The notes beneath the pieces are model-generated. The model was not told the origin of the DNA, made no database searches, and saw only the letters and a program-made list of their open reading frames with translations. Positions 45,750-56,688 of a stretch of DNA of 64,000 bases are shown one piece after another (position 1 is the stretch's first letter; every line of letters starts with the position of its first letter). A program made the position numbers and the translations under genes. The DNA comes from Rhodamnia argentea (taxonomy: Eukaryota; Streptophyta; Magnoliopsida; Myrtales; Myrtaceae). The stretch spans positions 10,428,501-10,492,500 of the forward strand of contig NC_063156.1 in NCBI RefSeq assembly GCF_020921035.1, read 5' to 3'.

Positions 45750-46892
45750 ATGGTGTTCAGCCTCCAAACCTTCAGTTTTACCGAGTCCGTCGAAGACGAT
45801 CCAACACATCCTAAAGGCTTCTCTCTAAAGGAGCTCCAAGTCGCGACATGCAACTTTAGCAGCAAAAACTTGGTGTGGGTCAGTTGTCGTGGAAAGGTTT
45901 ACAGGGGGCGCTTGGCCGATGGTTCGCTAGTGGCAGTAAAGAGAGCGTTCTATGGCGCTCGGTGGAGGGAAGAGCAGTTCGAAGCAGCAATGCAAGTGGG
46001 AAGCACAGTTTCGACGCACCCAAACGTGCAATGCCTGAGGGGCTTTTGCAGGACCAAGAAAGAGCTCTTACTGGTGTATCCCTTGATGATCAACGGCACC
46101 CTATCTTACCATCTTAGATACAGACAGGATCAGTTTGCTCGACCACTTGATTGGACGACTCGCAAGAGAATTGCCTTGGGAGCAGCGAGGGGGCTTGCAC
46201 ACCTTCACGATCAAGGTAACATCAAGGTCATGCATCGTGAAATCTGCGTGTCAAATATAGTGCTGAATGGGCAGTTTGAGGCCGTGATAGGAGGATTTGC
46301 GGAGGCCGTGATCATGCATGAGGGAAATGTAGAGGAAGGGACTATTGAGTGGCCCACGGGGTCAGCTCATTCTGGCTCCGATGCTCACTCCTATCAACGC
46401 TATGAAGATGTTTATGTCAACACCCCCATCTGTGGCACACTTGGGTTTATTGCCCCCGAGTACTTCTTTACAAATAAGTGCACACTGAAGAATGATGTCT
46501 TCGCATACGGGAATATGCTTCTCGAGCTCATCTCGGGATGGTTGGCTTCAGGACTTCCCGTGTCAGTGGATGAAGAAAATCACATTTTGGGCGAATGGAT
46601 TGGTGATTTTCTGAATAAGAACGAGTTGGGAAGGGCGATCGACCCCAATCTGCAGGGAAATTACGTGGAAGAAGAAGCGGAGCAACTAGTCCGATTGGCA
46701 TTGTCATGTGCACATGAGGATCCATCTGTTCGACCCGAGATGTCTGAAGTGGTTCGAATGCTCGAAAGCCAGTTTCTTCAACGGGACCGTAGTTCAAGGA
46801 GTAGTTGGAGTCAAAGTGAGTATGACTCAACTCTGTACTACTCTTTACCTCCTTCTCCTTCTCCTTCTCCTCCTCTGGGGATTGCCCCATGA
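45750..46892 (+). CDS. SERK-like pseudokinase (cytoplasmic, no ectodomain)
   Basis: An intact 380-aa frame beginning MVFSLQTFSFTESVEDDP. SERK-type signature throughout: GFSLKELQVATCNFSSKN, GRLADGSLVAVKR (K64), LRGFCRTKKELLLVYPLM, LDWTTRKRIALGAARGLAHL. Catalytic features are lost in several places. The glycine loop reads WVSCRGKV; the alpha-C Glu is Ala (FEAAMQVG); HRD is HRE (162-164) with Cys166 for Lys; DFG is GGF (181-183). The following segment is the family-specific AVIMHEGNVEEGTIEWPT. The fold-defining parts remain (GFIAPEYF, DVFAYGNMLLELISG, LVRLALSCAHEDPSVRPEM, VVRMLES). A Ser/Pro-rich tail ends the protein. It is predicted to be kinase-dead but foldable, so it may be a regulatory or decoy protein, or a recent pseudogene that has kept its frame. 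No membrane segment. Confidence 0.75.
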   Translation: MVFSLQTFSFTESVEDDPTHPKGFSLKELQVATCNFSSKNLVWVSCRGKVYRGRLADGSLVAVKRAFYGARWREEQFEAAMQVGSTVSTHPNVQCLRGFCRTKKELLLVYPLMINGTLSYHLRYRQDQFARPLDWTTRKRIALGAARGLAHLHDQGNIKVMHREICVSNIVLNGQFEAVIGGFAEAVIMHEGNVEEGTIEWPTGSAHSGSDAHSYQRYEDVYVNTPICGTLGFIAPEYFFTNKCTLKNDVFAYGNMLLELISGWLASGLPVSVDEENHILGEWIGDFLNKNELGRAIDPNLQGNYVEEEAEQLVRLALSCAHEDPSVRPEMSEVVRMLESQFLQRDRSSRSSWSQSEYDSTLYYSLPPSPSPSPPLGIAP

Positions 46893-47470
46893 CTGGCATG
46901 TCAATGGTATATCATCACCATTGCCTTTTACCTTCGATAACAAGTTTAGCTTCTGTGTTTCTCTTCCTAAACTCTATATGTTCCTCCTCACTTTCATTGT
47001 ATGATCTTCATGTAATACTTTCCTCGCGATCTTCTACATTTGTCGTCCTTAGGAGACATCGATAAGAACAGTCGCACGTGTTTTCGTGCACATCAATCCT
47101 TGTATATGCAAGAAAATCCTAGTTTTTGGCACTTTGATTCGCTGCCTGCATCTTACAAATTTGTTTTCATGGTTTCATAGGAGGATATGGTTGGATTACT
47201 TGACTTTGACTTTCTTCTCTGCGAGGTAAACTCTTACAGAGCTTGCAAGAATTTTCTCGGTGACTGGGAGTCATCCTTGCGAAACAACTTCTTGTAGGCT
47301 CCAGTTGGCACTTTTAAAATCGGGGACACACTTTCCACAATTCACACCTACTTGCGCCGTTTGAGCTACCTCTGGGCAATATTTCAACCCGCGGAATCTC
47401 CGTTTCGTTTTAATTTAGTATATTCCAACATTCCAACATTCAAGAGGTGCATAGTTCGATTCCTCACATC
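46893..47470. other. 3' flank of the pseudokinase gene
   Basis: Contains a diverged duplicate of 44820-44940 (GGAGGATATGG, then CTTTGACTTTCTTC). No gene. Confidence 0.35.
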
Positions 47471-48237
47471 TACAACTGTCTCGAGCTCTCTCTAAATGTT
47501 AGTGAGTTTGGGGGAACGAGGAGACTCGTGCTGAATGTCGTGTCGTGCGAATGGATCGTGCACTCGTGAGAGGTCTATATGACTCGCTTAATTGTCCGGT
47601 AGTGCATTTCCTTCATGTCTTAAATAAAATTCGCCTACGAAGCATATCGTGCTTCCTATTAGATTGATATTTCTCTTAAAATTTTTTTCTCAGTTTTACT
47701 AGTAACCTACTAAATATTGCCAGTGACATAATTCTAAAGCCGGCATCCTTTCGAGTAAATTGATTTTCTTGAGCCCATAGAACATAATTAAAACCATTCA
47801 AAATGGTCTAAATGGGCATTGAGATTTTTAATTTATCCATTATATGCACTTTACTAGTGTAAAAACAGAGGAAAAAAAAAAGCGTGTATGAAGAAACCAG
47901 TATTTCTTAAACAAATTTGGAGAAACTAATACCAAGAATGGATTGAGCACGTTGAGATACCTTAAGAACCGATCAGAAAGCGCCAAAAATTGGTTAAAAA
48001 AGTGCACGAACCGGTTAGAAATGTGCGAGAACCGGTCTGGCTTTGAACTGGTCAACGGTTGACCAGTGCAAGTCGATGGTTAGTCAACGATCAGCGGTCT
48101 CCAGTCAACAGTCAGAGGTGACGTGGCGGATGACGTGGCGGCTTGCTAGTTTGGCGACACGAGTGGCGGAGGATGTGGCTGTTGACGTGTCGGATGACGT
48201 CGTTGATGACATGCTGCGCACCTGCAGTACAAAACTC

Positions 48238-48385
48238 GGTTTGGAAGGATGGATTGGTGGATTTATGAGAAAGAACGGGTCAGGAAACTGTGTGGAGCTA
48301 GTCTGATTGGCATTATTGCGCACGGATGGCGATTCATCTGTCCGACCTGAGATATCTGAAGATGTTAGAATGCTCGAAAGCAAAA
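48238..48385 (+). pseudogene. Kinase C-lobe fragment (copy 1)
   Basis: LEGWIGGFMRKNGSGN then, after a stop, LALLRTDGDSSVRPEISEDV and RMLESK correspond to the end of the SERK-type C-lobe (WIGxxMxKNELG, LALLCADGDPSVRPEMSEVV). The rest of the kinase is absent; sequence to the left is rich in GTGGCGGATGACGTGG-like words. The same scrap lies at 61561 in the duplicate. Confidence 0.6.
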
Positions 48386-48769
48386 TCTTTCAGGCAGGAT
48401 CACAGCAGAAGGATTGGCCAATAAAGACCGCTTTTCTTCCACAATTTGCAAGAGTGTTATTCAAAGTGCTGCCTCTTAATCTATCATGCTAATTGAACGA
48501 GTCTTCGCTTCTCCACTTATGCGTTTCCACGCTTTATTCTTAGATCAATCTGCGTGAGGTGGCAAGAACCCCATCTTCGCGTGAGGGAGGAAAGGTCAAC
48601 CTCCGTGATCCATCTACTTTTGATGCAATAAAATGATATGTTCTATTACCGCCAAAAAAAAAAATGAAAACTATTGATAAAAAATAATTAGATAAATAGC
48701 TTCGATTAGAGCCTTTTTTTTTTTGTTTACATCTATTATGCTTCCAATGCCTAGTACCCCGAAAGAACT

Positions 48770-49485
48770 TCTGAATTTAACTCTTATCCTAATTTTACCT
48801 TTTTTTTTCTTATAAGAAACGTCCAACTTTATGTGCAATCTCAATTCTACCCTAATTTTTTTTTTGTCACATAAAAACCTTCAACTTTATGTCAGTATCA
48901 ATTCTACCCTATTTTTTTTTTGTCGCGTAAAAAAACTTAGTTTTAAGCCTAGTTTCAATTTTACTCTTAAATTTTTGTCTCATAAAAGACCACCAACTTC
49001 TACTTGAATCCTAAATTTGCCTTCATTACCCCGTATCAAAATCGCCCTTAATGATTTTGTGCTTAGTCGTCGATCTCTCGTGCTTGGAATGTTCTGTCTC
49101 TCGCGATCGAAGAGCTCACACCGAGGACTCTTGAATAGCTCGCGCTTGGGAGTTTGCCATTTCTCGGTTGTCAATGAGAAATTTTGGACGAGGGGTTAAT
49201 GGGGGCAAATTTGTGATTCAAGTAAAAAGTTATGAGACTACAAAGATTTTAGGGTAAAATTGGGATTGGACAATAAAATTCGGACAGGACCTAAATTTTG
49301 GAGTTTTTCATAGGACAAAAAATAGTTTAGAGTAAATTAGGACATGACCTATAGTTGAGGGTTTCTTATAGGACAAAATGATATTTGGATAGAATTGGAA
49401 CTGGACCTCAAGTTAGAGGTTTTTTATGAGACAAAAAGTAGAATTAGGACAAGTGCAAAAGTTGGAGTTTTTTAGGATACTGGGC
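48770..49485. repeat. Foldback element of ~60-bp monomers (copy B)
   Basis: The left array (about 48770-49030) repeats units like CCAACTTTATGTGCAATCTC then AATTCTACCCTAATTTT. The right array (about 49205-49485) is the reverse complement style (GGTAAAATTGGGATTGGACA, GGACATGACCTATAGTTGAG, TCTTATAGGACAAAA). The spacer is ~175 bp. It sits 200-300 bp upstream of the kinase pseudogene, as does copy C at 62085 in the duplicate. Confidence 0.65.
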
Positions 49486-49801
49486 CGAGGTTTCTAACGA
49501 AAAAAAAAACAGGGCTAGTCGGGGATCTTCGTTGAAAATAATACATAAAGATCAATCATGCTAAATTTGAAAATGTAAAGGAAAGCAAGCTTCTTCCTCT
49601 GGTATTGTTTATTCTTATTTTGGTTGTCACTTTCTCTCCATTTGAAATCGTCTCTTTCTCACACGGTGATCGCTTTTGGCGTGTGAATAAAAGGCTGAGG
49701 TGTCGGATGAGTTTCATGGAGCTATCTTCGCACTCCAAAGTCTTCCCTTGAGCGGCTTCGGGAATGAATTAGTGCTGAAGAGGAATTGGGATTTGTTAAA
49801 G

Positions 49802-50808
49802 ATGGTGTTCAATCGCAGATCCTTCAGTTTCACCGAGTCCATCGAAGATGATCCCCCATCGCCTCCTAAAAGCTTCTCTTTAAAAGAGCTCCGAGTCGCG
49901 ACACATGACTTTAGCAGAGACAACGTCTTGGCCGCAGGTGGATTTGGAAAGGTTTCCCAGGGGCGCTTGGCTGATGGTTCTCTTGTGGCGGTAAAAAGAG
50001 CTTGCACAGTCGATCAATGTAGCAAAGAGCAGTTTGAAACAAAAGTTCAAGTGCGTCGCTCATTTTCAACTCACCCGAATGTGCTAAGGTTGAGGGGCTT
50101 TTGCAGGACCAAGAAAGAGCTTTTACTAGTGTATCCCTTGATGATCAACAACAGCCTATCTTACAATCTTATAGAGAGACCTGATCGGCGTGCCGACCTC
50201 TCGATTGGACCACTCGCAAGCGAATAGCCTTGGAGGCAGCAAGGGGGCTCGCTCACCTTCACACTCAAGGTAACATCAAGATCATGCATCCGTACATCTG
50301 CGCGGCAAGTATACTGCCGAATGTGCAATTTGAGGCCGTGATAGGGAGTTTCTGCATTGCCGTGATCATGCATGAGAGGAATGTCGGGAAAGGGACTATT
50401 GAGTGGCGCACGCGCACGCCAAGACGTGGCACAGGAATCTCATTCTCCTCCCCATTAGAAGAAAATTCAGCTGATTCTCGCTTCGATTCTCAAATCCATC
50501 ATCACTACAAAGATGTTTATGTGGACACCATCGCCTGCGGCATAATTGGGTTTACTGCCCCCAAGTACTCCTACACATGAAAGTGCACGCTGAAAAATGA
50601 TGTCTTCGCATTTGGGAAAATGCTTCTCAAACTCATCTCGGGACAACCGATTTTTTATTTTTTTCCCTGAGGTACCTGATGGCGAAGCTTCTGGTTAGAG
50701 GATCGGATTAGAAAGCGCATGAATGAAGGCCAGCTAGGAAGGGTGATCGATCCCAATTTCCTGGGGAACTTTGTGGAAGAAAAAGCAGGGCGACTAGCCC
50801 GCTTGGCA
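49802..50808 (+). pseudogene. SERK-like pseudokinase gene, broken (duplicate copy 1)
   Basis: Starts MVFNRRSFSFTESIEDDP; glycine loop AAGGFGKVSQG, VAVKR Lys, then a single lost C near 50193 (compare copy 2) shifts the frame after YNLIERPDR. The second frame (50230-50580) has HPYICAAS in place of the catalytic loop, IGSF in place of GDFG, and the family segment AVIMHERNVGKGTIEWRT. A TGA at 50578-50580 after KYSYT is shared with copy 2; homologous C-lobe sequence (KCTLKNDVFAFGKMLLKLIS, GRVIDPNFLGNFVEE, GRLARLA) continues beyond it with further breaks. A copia LTR begins at 50809, removing the end. Non-functional. Confidence 0.8.
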
Positions 50809-51261
50809 TGTTAGAATATATATTTTAATATTCAATGTGGGCTTTATTAATTATTATTGTAAATATTAATTGGTATAATAAAGATAGATAAAAGATTTTT
50901 TAATTCTAGTTAGATATGAGACTAGATAGTATAGGCCGAGATAAGCATTATCTACAATGAGGGGATAATGTTTCAATCTCTATAAATAGAGCTAAAGTCC
51001 CTCCTCTAAACCCTAATGTCCATATAACCTCACATCAAGAGTTGTCAGAAGCGATACGTGAGGAGCCGTTTCATTGAAGCCGGTGCTAAAGAAGGTTAAT
51101 AGAGGAGAAGCTCTTGAGTAACGGATCGCCGCAAATTCCGCATCAAGAACAATGGATCCAAAACAAGGCGCGTCAATGCTTTAACTTTATGAATATGTAA
51201 TTCGTATACCTAAACGTGATTATCTTGGGTCGTTGCATAAGGGTATTAATCACGGCTATCA
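50809..51261 (+). repeat. 5' LTR of a Ty1/copia retrotransposon
   Basis: 453 bp, TG...CA (TGTTAGAATATATATTTTAA to CACGGCTATCA), of the same family as the minus-strand LTR at 35732. TCTCTATAAATAGAG (about 50977) is the likely promoter. Two bases after the end comes TGGTATCAGAGCC (51264), the usual initiator-Met tRNA primer-binding site of plant copia elements. Confidence 0.9.
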
Positions 51262-52140
51262 TGTGGTATCAGAGCCAACACGTTCTAGATCTCGAATTGC
51301 GTTACGGTGTATTTTCAAAATTTTATTTTTGTCAAAATTGAAAGAAAATTATATATTCGGAACCTACACAACGAGACGAGCAAAACCATATAAAGATCAT
51401 TGCCCATAGTTTCTGAAATTACATGCATACGATAAATGTGAAATATAAAATTTATATCCCAATTTCAGAAAAATCTAATTGGGTTGTGACCGCCAAAGTA
51501 GCACACTTGGTTGGATTTGATAAATAACGGTTTATAAAGTATTGGGATGTCTCATGCTTTAATGCATAGTCATACTCCCAAATGAGGTAATTACGTATTT
51601 TTGCATGGAGGGTTGCATGTACAGCATATGGTTGGGAATTGATTGGTCTAAGTGCTTTCATACACATAAAGGTGGTGATTATCGAAGATTAAAACAAATT
51701 CTCATGGTCGTTGTAATGCGGAAAGTATACAACCGCATATTATGTTTTCTGCTCAAAGGTGATTATATGATGATGTATGTAACTCTCAAGGTAAATTTTC
51801 ACATTATGCTAATTATAAATATTGATGTTTTCGATCACCTTTTTCCGTAAACGGCAACTCCATAGCTATTGAGATTCTTCTCGGTTCTAATTTCAAAAAG
51901 TGGAGAGAGGATTTTCTATTTGTTCATAATGGTTATTCTGTTAGTTCATAATGGTTACTTGGAATTGAAAGATCGACCCGCTTTACACTAGACTATTTGA
52001 ATTGATTTACAAAGTTGCAAGGCAATCTATTATTGGAATATATGCATACACTCAACACAAAGTCTCACCGCCGAGATGCGAATGCGAGTAGTGTCAGAGT
52101 AATTTTCACGTTGGAGAATTTGTATGGTGGACAGTAATTC
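51262..52140 (+). mobile_element. Copia internal region, gag remnant, 3' truncated
   Basis: Follows the LTR and primer-binding site. About 51850-52140 reads, with stops, NGNSIAIEILLGSNFKKW, the common LNGSNFKKWxxD start of copia gag, then further gag-like scraps. No protease, integrase, RT or 3' LTR is found before kinase sequence resumes at 52333, so the element is truncated. Confidence 0.6.
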
Positions 52141-52776
52141 ATGTATCTTTAGGTGCGTTTATTTCACTGAAAACTTTGTGAGAACAAAAGTAATTTCCAT
52201 AAAAATCATTCTCAAGACAAAATAATTAGTTTTCATTTTTGGTGGTTCGGGAAAATTGATTTCCATCTTGCTAGAGTCTAGAGAACTTTTCCTAAAACAG
52301 TATTCCTTCGAAAAAACCTATGAGAAATGGAAGTTTCAAGCGGGTTTTCGTGCATCCAAACGTGCTATGCCGAGGGGCTTTTGCGGAACGAGGGAAGAGC
52401 TTTTCTTGGTTTGTCCTCCTTGCCTAGCTTATGATCTTAGAGAGAGACCGATCGGTCGAGCGGCCGAGCCCACGGGAGCAGCAAAAGGGATTGCGTCCCC
52501 GCATGATCAAGGTTAGGCTAAGATCGTGCATTGGGACATTTGTGTAACAATCGGGAGGCTGTGATTGGAAATTTTGGATTGGCAATGACCATGCATGAGA
52601 GGAACATGGAGGATGGGGACTATTGAATGGCACACCCCGAAGCGCCTCTTGGGATTCTTGTCCTCCGGCCGAGGAGAAGATTCTTCAGATCTTGACCGTT
52701 GTTCTCAAACCTATCGCCACTGTGAAGATGTTTATGTCGACAAACTCAACACCATTGCCTGTGGCAGAACGGGTTT

Positions 52777-55700
52777 TGTCACGCTCCGACTCTCGAGTTC
52801 GTGACATCCCTATCAATTCGCCACGGGTCATAGATAATAGCGTCTCGGGCAAGCTATCGACCTACGTACTTAAAACGCATGCGGAACGTGCCACACTCCC
52901 AAATAATTACAAACATCGGGGATAGTATATTAGGACGGCTCAACGATCGTTCACTCAAAAGATTTCTTCATTCATTAACCAAAAGTAGATGAACTTTAAC
53001 CCTACTGAGCTACGGTAGTCACATACAACCCCACACTTCGGGGCGGCTCTCGAGGATCTCAAAACAAAGGTACTAAGGTTAAACCTTCATCTACTTCAAA
53101 AGACTAATCCAACAGCCAAATCTCGGCATCCATGGGGTTCTATCACTCGGGACCCGAAAATGTTAGCCCACGACGGGGTGAGAAATAAATCTCAGCAAAG
53201 TCAACACCTAAGCCCGGTTAGGGCGTTGATTCACTCGGACATCCTAACAAACAGTCGTATCATCCAAGAACAGATATTTCCAACCACATGCGAACTTACC
53301 GGTCTTGAGCCGCGCATAATGCAATGCTTGATTCCAATCAATCACGATAGACAGATAAGCGGCAAGGCATCACATCAACTTGCACACATGGGACACCACA
53401 CGAAGTCCAATTATTAACAAAAGAGGCCACATGGCCCGGGACACTAGACGGTTGGTGCCTAGCACACTAGATAGTTGGTGCTCTACTGGTAGGACCGGAC
53501 ATCGTCCCATTACTTCGGCGACGGCGACTACTATGCCAGTGTAATTCCGATCGACACGGCACGACATAGCAGACATTCCAAAAGAAGCGTCGGTCCGTCA
53601 CAAGCTGCGACCGGCATCCGCTCAATCCGACGACACGGAAAGGCGTGCATCTAACAAGTCATGTAATTCCGGTCGACACGGCACGATCATGTCGGGAACA
53701 ACCATTAAGTGACCACTCAATCGCACCCGACAACAATCAGTCAAATTCTTATCTTTAGACTTAGCGGGATGCTCATGTATTCAAGATCAAAGACTCGGCA
53801 CCATGCCGTTTTCATGCTAAAAATATGCAGGTTGCTTTCACTCAGGTTGCATGGATGCACAAATTATCCACCGGACTTTGCATCTGGAAACATGGGACCG
53901 ACACCCACAATTTTAGCTCAAAACATCTAACACGCAAAACCAAGCATCCAGACACGCAATCGGGACAATCGCCTAATATCTTTCAATAATCTGACGATAA
54001 AAGTCGATCAAAATTTATAATTCAACTATCGAAATTCCAAGCCAACCACCAATCGAGAGTCCACTCGGCCTGTCCCTATCGCTCGCTCGCGATCACACAC
54101 CGGCAATCACCGCCCAACCAATCAGTCCTATCTACTACCAAATAGCCGAAGACATCCTAACTAGCAAACTAACTTAATTAATCGTGGTCATTTAACTTAA
54201 ACCCAATCTCTATTTAACCGACCACAATTAGGCTACCTAAACGCCCTATTAGGCTAATTACTCTAATTACAAAAACTAATTACCGCTAACTACACTAACT
54301 GAGCGCAATTAGCGCCCTAATCGGGGTTTAGAGGTCGACTCACAACAACGGCGGTTGATGTCGGGTCGGGCACGAACTTCGAGGCGGGTGTCGAAAATTA
54401 CTGTTTACCGTCGGAATTACTGTTTACGACCGGCCGGAGGCACTGTTCAAGTCGGTTACTGTTTACGGCCGGCGAGGCACTATTCACGAGGTACTGTTCA
54501 CCGAACCCCTATTCACCGGTACTGTTCACGCCCGGTACTTGGCTCACTGGATGGTACGGATTCAGGGCGACGATGGCGTTTGGACGGCTCACGGTGGCGG
54601 TTCGTGGGTCGCGGGGCTGGCCTCGGGCACGGCGGCTCACGAGACTCACGGCCACCCTAGGGCCCACGGGCTCCGGTGGTACGGCGGCGTCAATGGCAAC
54701 TGGCGGCTTGGGTTCCAAGGATCGAGGTGGGGTCGCGGTCGACGGATGGAGCTCGGGACGGTGGCCAGGCGGACGACGACGAGGTGTGAAGGTGAGGGTG
54801 GTGGTCTGTGAGCTCTCGGGTTCGCGGGCGAGGTAGAGGGCGACGGAGCTCGAGAATCTCGGGCGTTGTACTGGTGGCGGGCGGAGACGACGACTTCGGG
54901 GTGGTGACTGGTGATGGCGTCGGTGAGGAAGAAGGGGGCCAAATCAGAAGACCAAGAAGAAGAAAGAAGAAGACTGAAGTTGAAGAAGAACGAAGGAGGA
55001 CACTGGAGGGGGGGTCTGTCGCATCAACCAGAAGACCAGAGGAAAAAGAAGGAAGAAGAAGAAAAAGAAGAAAAGAAGAGGAGAGAGAGAGGTCACGTAG
55101 GGGTGGGGAGAAAGAGAGGACCGGCGGGAGAGAGGGAGAGAGAGAGAAGAGTGATGTGAGAGAGGGAGTTGATGGGTTGGCAGTGATGTGATGGAAGGGG
55201 GCAAAGTTGCCGTAAAGGTAGAGAGGGAGGGAGGGAGGGGTCGGCAAGTTGAGGGGGGGAGGGGGGGGAGGGGAAAGGAGAGAGAGAGAGAGAGGGTGAT
55301 GTGAGAGAGGGAGAGAAGGGGGAAAAGAGATAGCACGTGGGAGGGGGAAGCAAGGAAGAGAGAGATGAGTGAGTGGATGATTTGATGTGACATTAAGAAT
55401 AGTGAACGGTCATGTCACTTTTGAATTTTCTTGTCTCCTAGTGATTAAGACTGCGGGCAATTTAGACATCGGGTAAATTTGGACTGGTTGAGTGCAATTT
55501 AGACATCGGGAAAGGAGAGAGAGAGGGTGATGTGAGAGAGAGAGAGAGAAGGGGGAAAAGAGATAGCACGTGGGAGGGGGAAGCAAAGAAGAGAGAGATG
55601 AGTGAGCGGATGATTTGATGTGACATTAAAAATAGTGAAGGGTCATGTCACTTTTGAATTTTCTTGTCTCCTAGTGATTAAGGCTGCGGGCAATTTAGAC

Positions 55701-56688
55701 ATCGGGTAAATTTGGACTGGTTGAGGGCAATTTAGACATAGGGAAAGGAGAGAGAGAGGGTGATGTGAGAGAGAGAGAGAAGGGGGAAAAGAGATAGCAC
55801 GTGGGAGGGGGAAGCAAGGAAGAGAGAGATGAGTGAGTGGATGATTTGATGTGACATTAAGAATAGTGAACGCTCATGTCACTTTTGAATTTTCTTGTCT
55901 CCTAGTGATTAAGACTGCGGGCAATTTAGACATCGGGTAAATTTGGACTGGTTGAGGGCAATTTAGACATAGGGAAAGGAGAGAGAGAGGGTGATGTGAG
56001 AGAGAGAGAGAAGGGGGAAAAGAGATAGCACGTGGGAGGGGGAAGCAAGGAAGAGAGAGATGAGTGAGTGGATGATTTGATGTGACATTAAGAATAGTGA
56101 ACGCTCATGTCACTTTTGAATTTTCTTGTCTCCTAGTGATTAAGACTGCGGGCAATTTAGACATCGGGTAAATTTGGACTGGTTGAGTGCAATTTAGACA
56201 TCAGGAAAGGAGAGAGAGAGGGTCATGTGAGAGAGAGAGAGAGAGAAAGGGGAAAAGAGATAGCACGTGGGAGGGGGAAGCAAGGAAGAGAGAGATGAGT
56301 GAGTGGATGATTTGATGTGACATTAGGAATAGTGAAGGGTCATGTCACTTTTGAATTTTCTTGTCTCCTAGTGATTAAGACTGCGGGCAATTTAGACATC
56401 GGGTAAATTTGGACTGGTTGAACATTTGACTCAACCGACGGAAGCGAATTTTAATCTTTACAAAGATCGAACTCGGTCAGAATTAGGCTCGAGCGCAAGG
56501 AAATAGATCCTAAAACGCGGCTACTAAGATTTTCGAGACCTAATCGAAATCGAACGATAAATCGGGACTCGTTCAAAATTCGTCACTTACGTCCTTACGA
56601 TCCAAATTTTGCAACAATTAAAATCCAATAATAATCCTTTTTATTGAACTCGATCTCTTAATAGAGGCCTAATTTTCAGGGCGTCACA
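52777..56688 (+). mobile_element. 3.9 kb TG...CA element inserted in a kinase pseudogene, 5-bp target-site duplication
   Basis: Starts TGTCACGCTCCGACTC and ends TCAGGGCGTCACA. Flanked by direct GGTTT (52772-52776 and 56689-56693); the kinase sequence is continuous once it is removed. TG...CA with a 5-bp duplication points to an LTR-retrotransposon product such as a solo LTR or a large non-autonomous element. The outer ends are also short inverted repeats (TGTCACGC / GCGTCACA), so a DNA element is not excluded. Inside are about eight ACTGTTYAC-type words at 54400-54540, a GC-rich stretch (54540-54900), a purine-rich tract (54930-55380) and a 233-bp minisatellite. I find no gag, pol or transposase; open frames in the GC- and GA-rich parts look compositional. 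Confidence 0.7.
55274..56420 (+). repeat. Minisatellite, ~231-237 bp unit, five copies
   Basis: Units begin AAAGGAGAGAGAGAG at about 55274, 55511, 55744, 55975 and 56206, giving periods of 237, 233, 231 and 231 bp; the last is partial (to about 56420). Each carries GATAGCACGTGGGAGGGGGA, GAGTGGATGATTTGATGTGA, CATGTCACTTTTGAATTTTC and ACATCGGGTAAATTTGGACT. Copies differ at only a few positions, mainly in the GA run length. Confidence 0.9.

Larger units (their letters stand above)
47471..50686 (+). repeat. Segmental duplication, copy 1
   Basis: This ~3.2 kb block reappears in the same orientation at 60794-64000 (window end), offset about 13.3 kb, with only a few differences per hundred bases and long identical stretches (for example 48481-48650). 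It includes a kinase C-lobe scrap, a foldback array and a kinase pseudogene. The left junction is TACAACTGTC in both copies; left flanks differ. Copy 1 is cut at 50809 by a copia LTR. Confidence 0.85.

Noticed and set aside
47445..47470. tRNA-like B box (AGTTCGATTCC)
   Set aside because: No matching A box or cloverleaf; more likely a SINE-like or transposon scrap.
54355..55393. Several frames of 80-185 codons on both strands
   Set aside because: They lie in GC-rich and GA-rich low-complexity parts of a transposon; Pro/Ser/Leu- or Arg/Glu/Lys-biased composition and no domain.
55274..56420. CRISPR-like regular repeats
   Set aside because: The regular repeats are long adjacent minisatellite units without unique spacers, in a plant genome.
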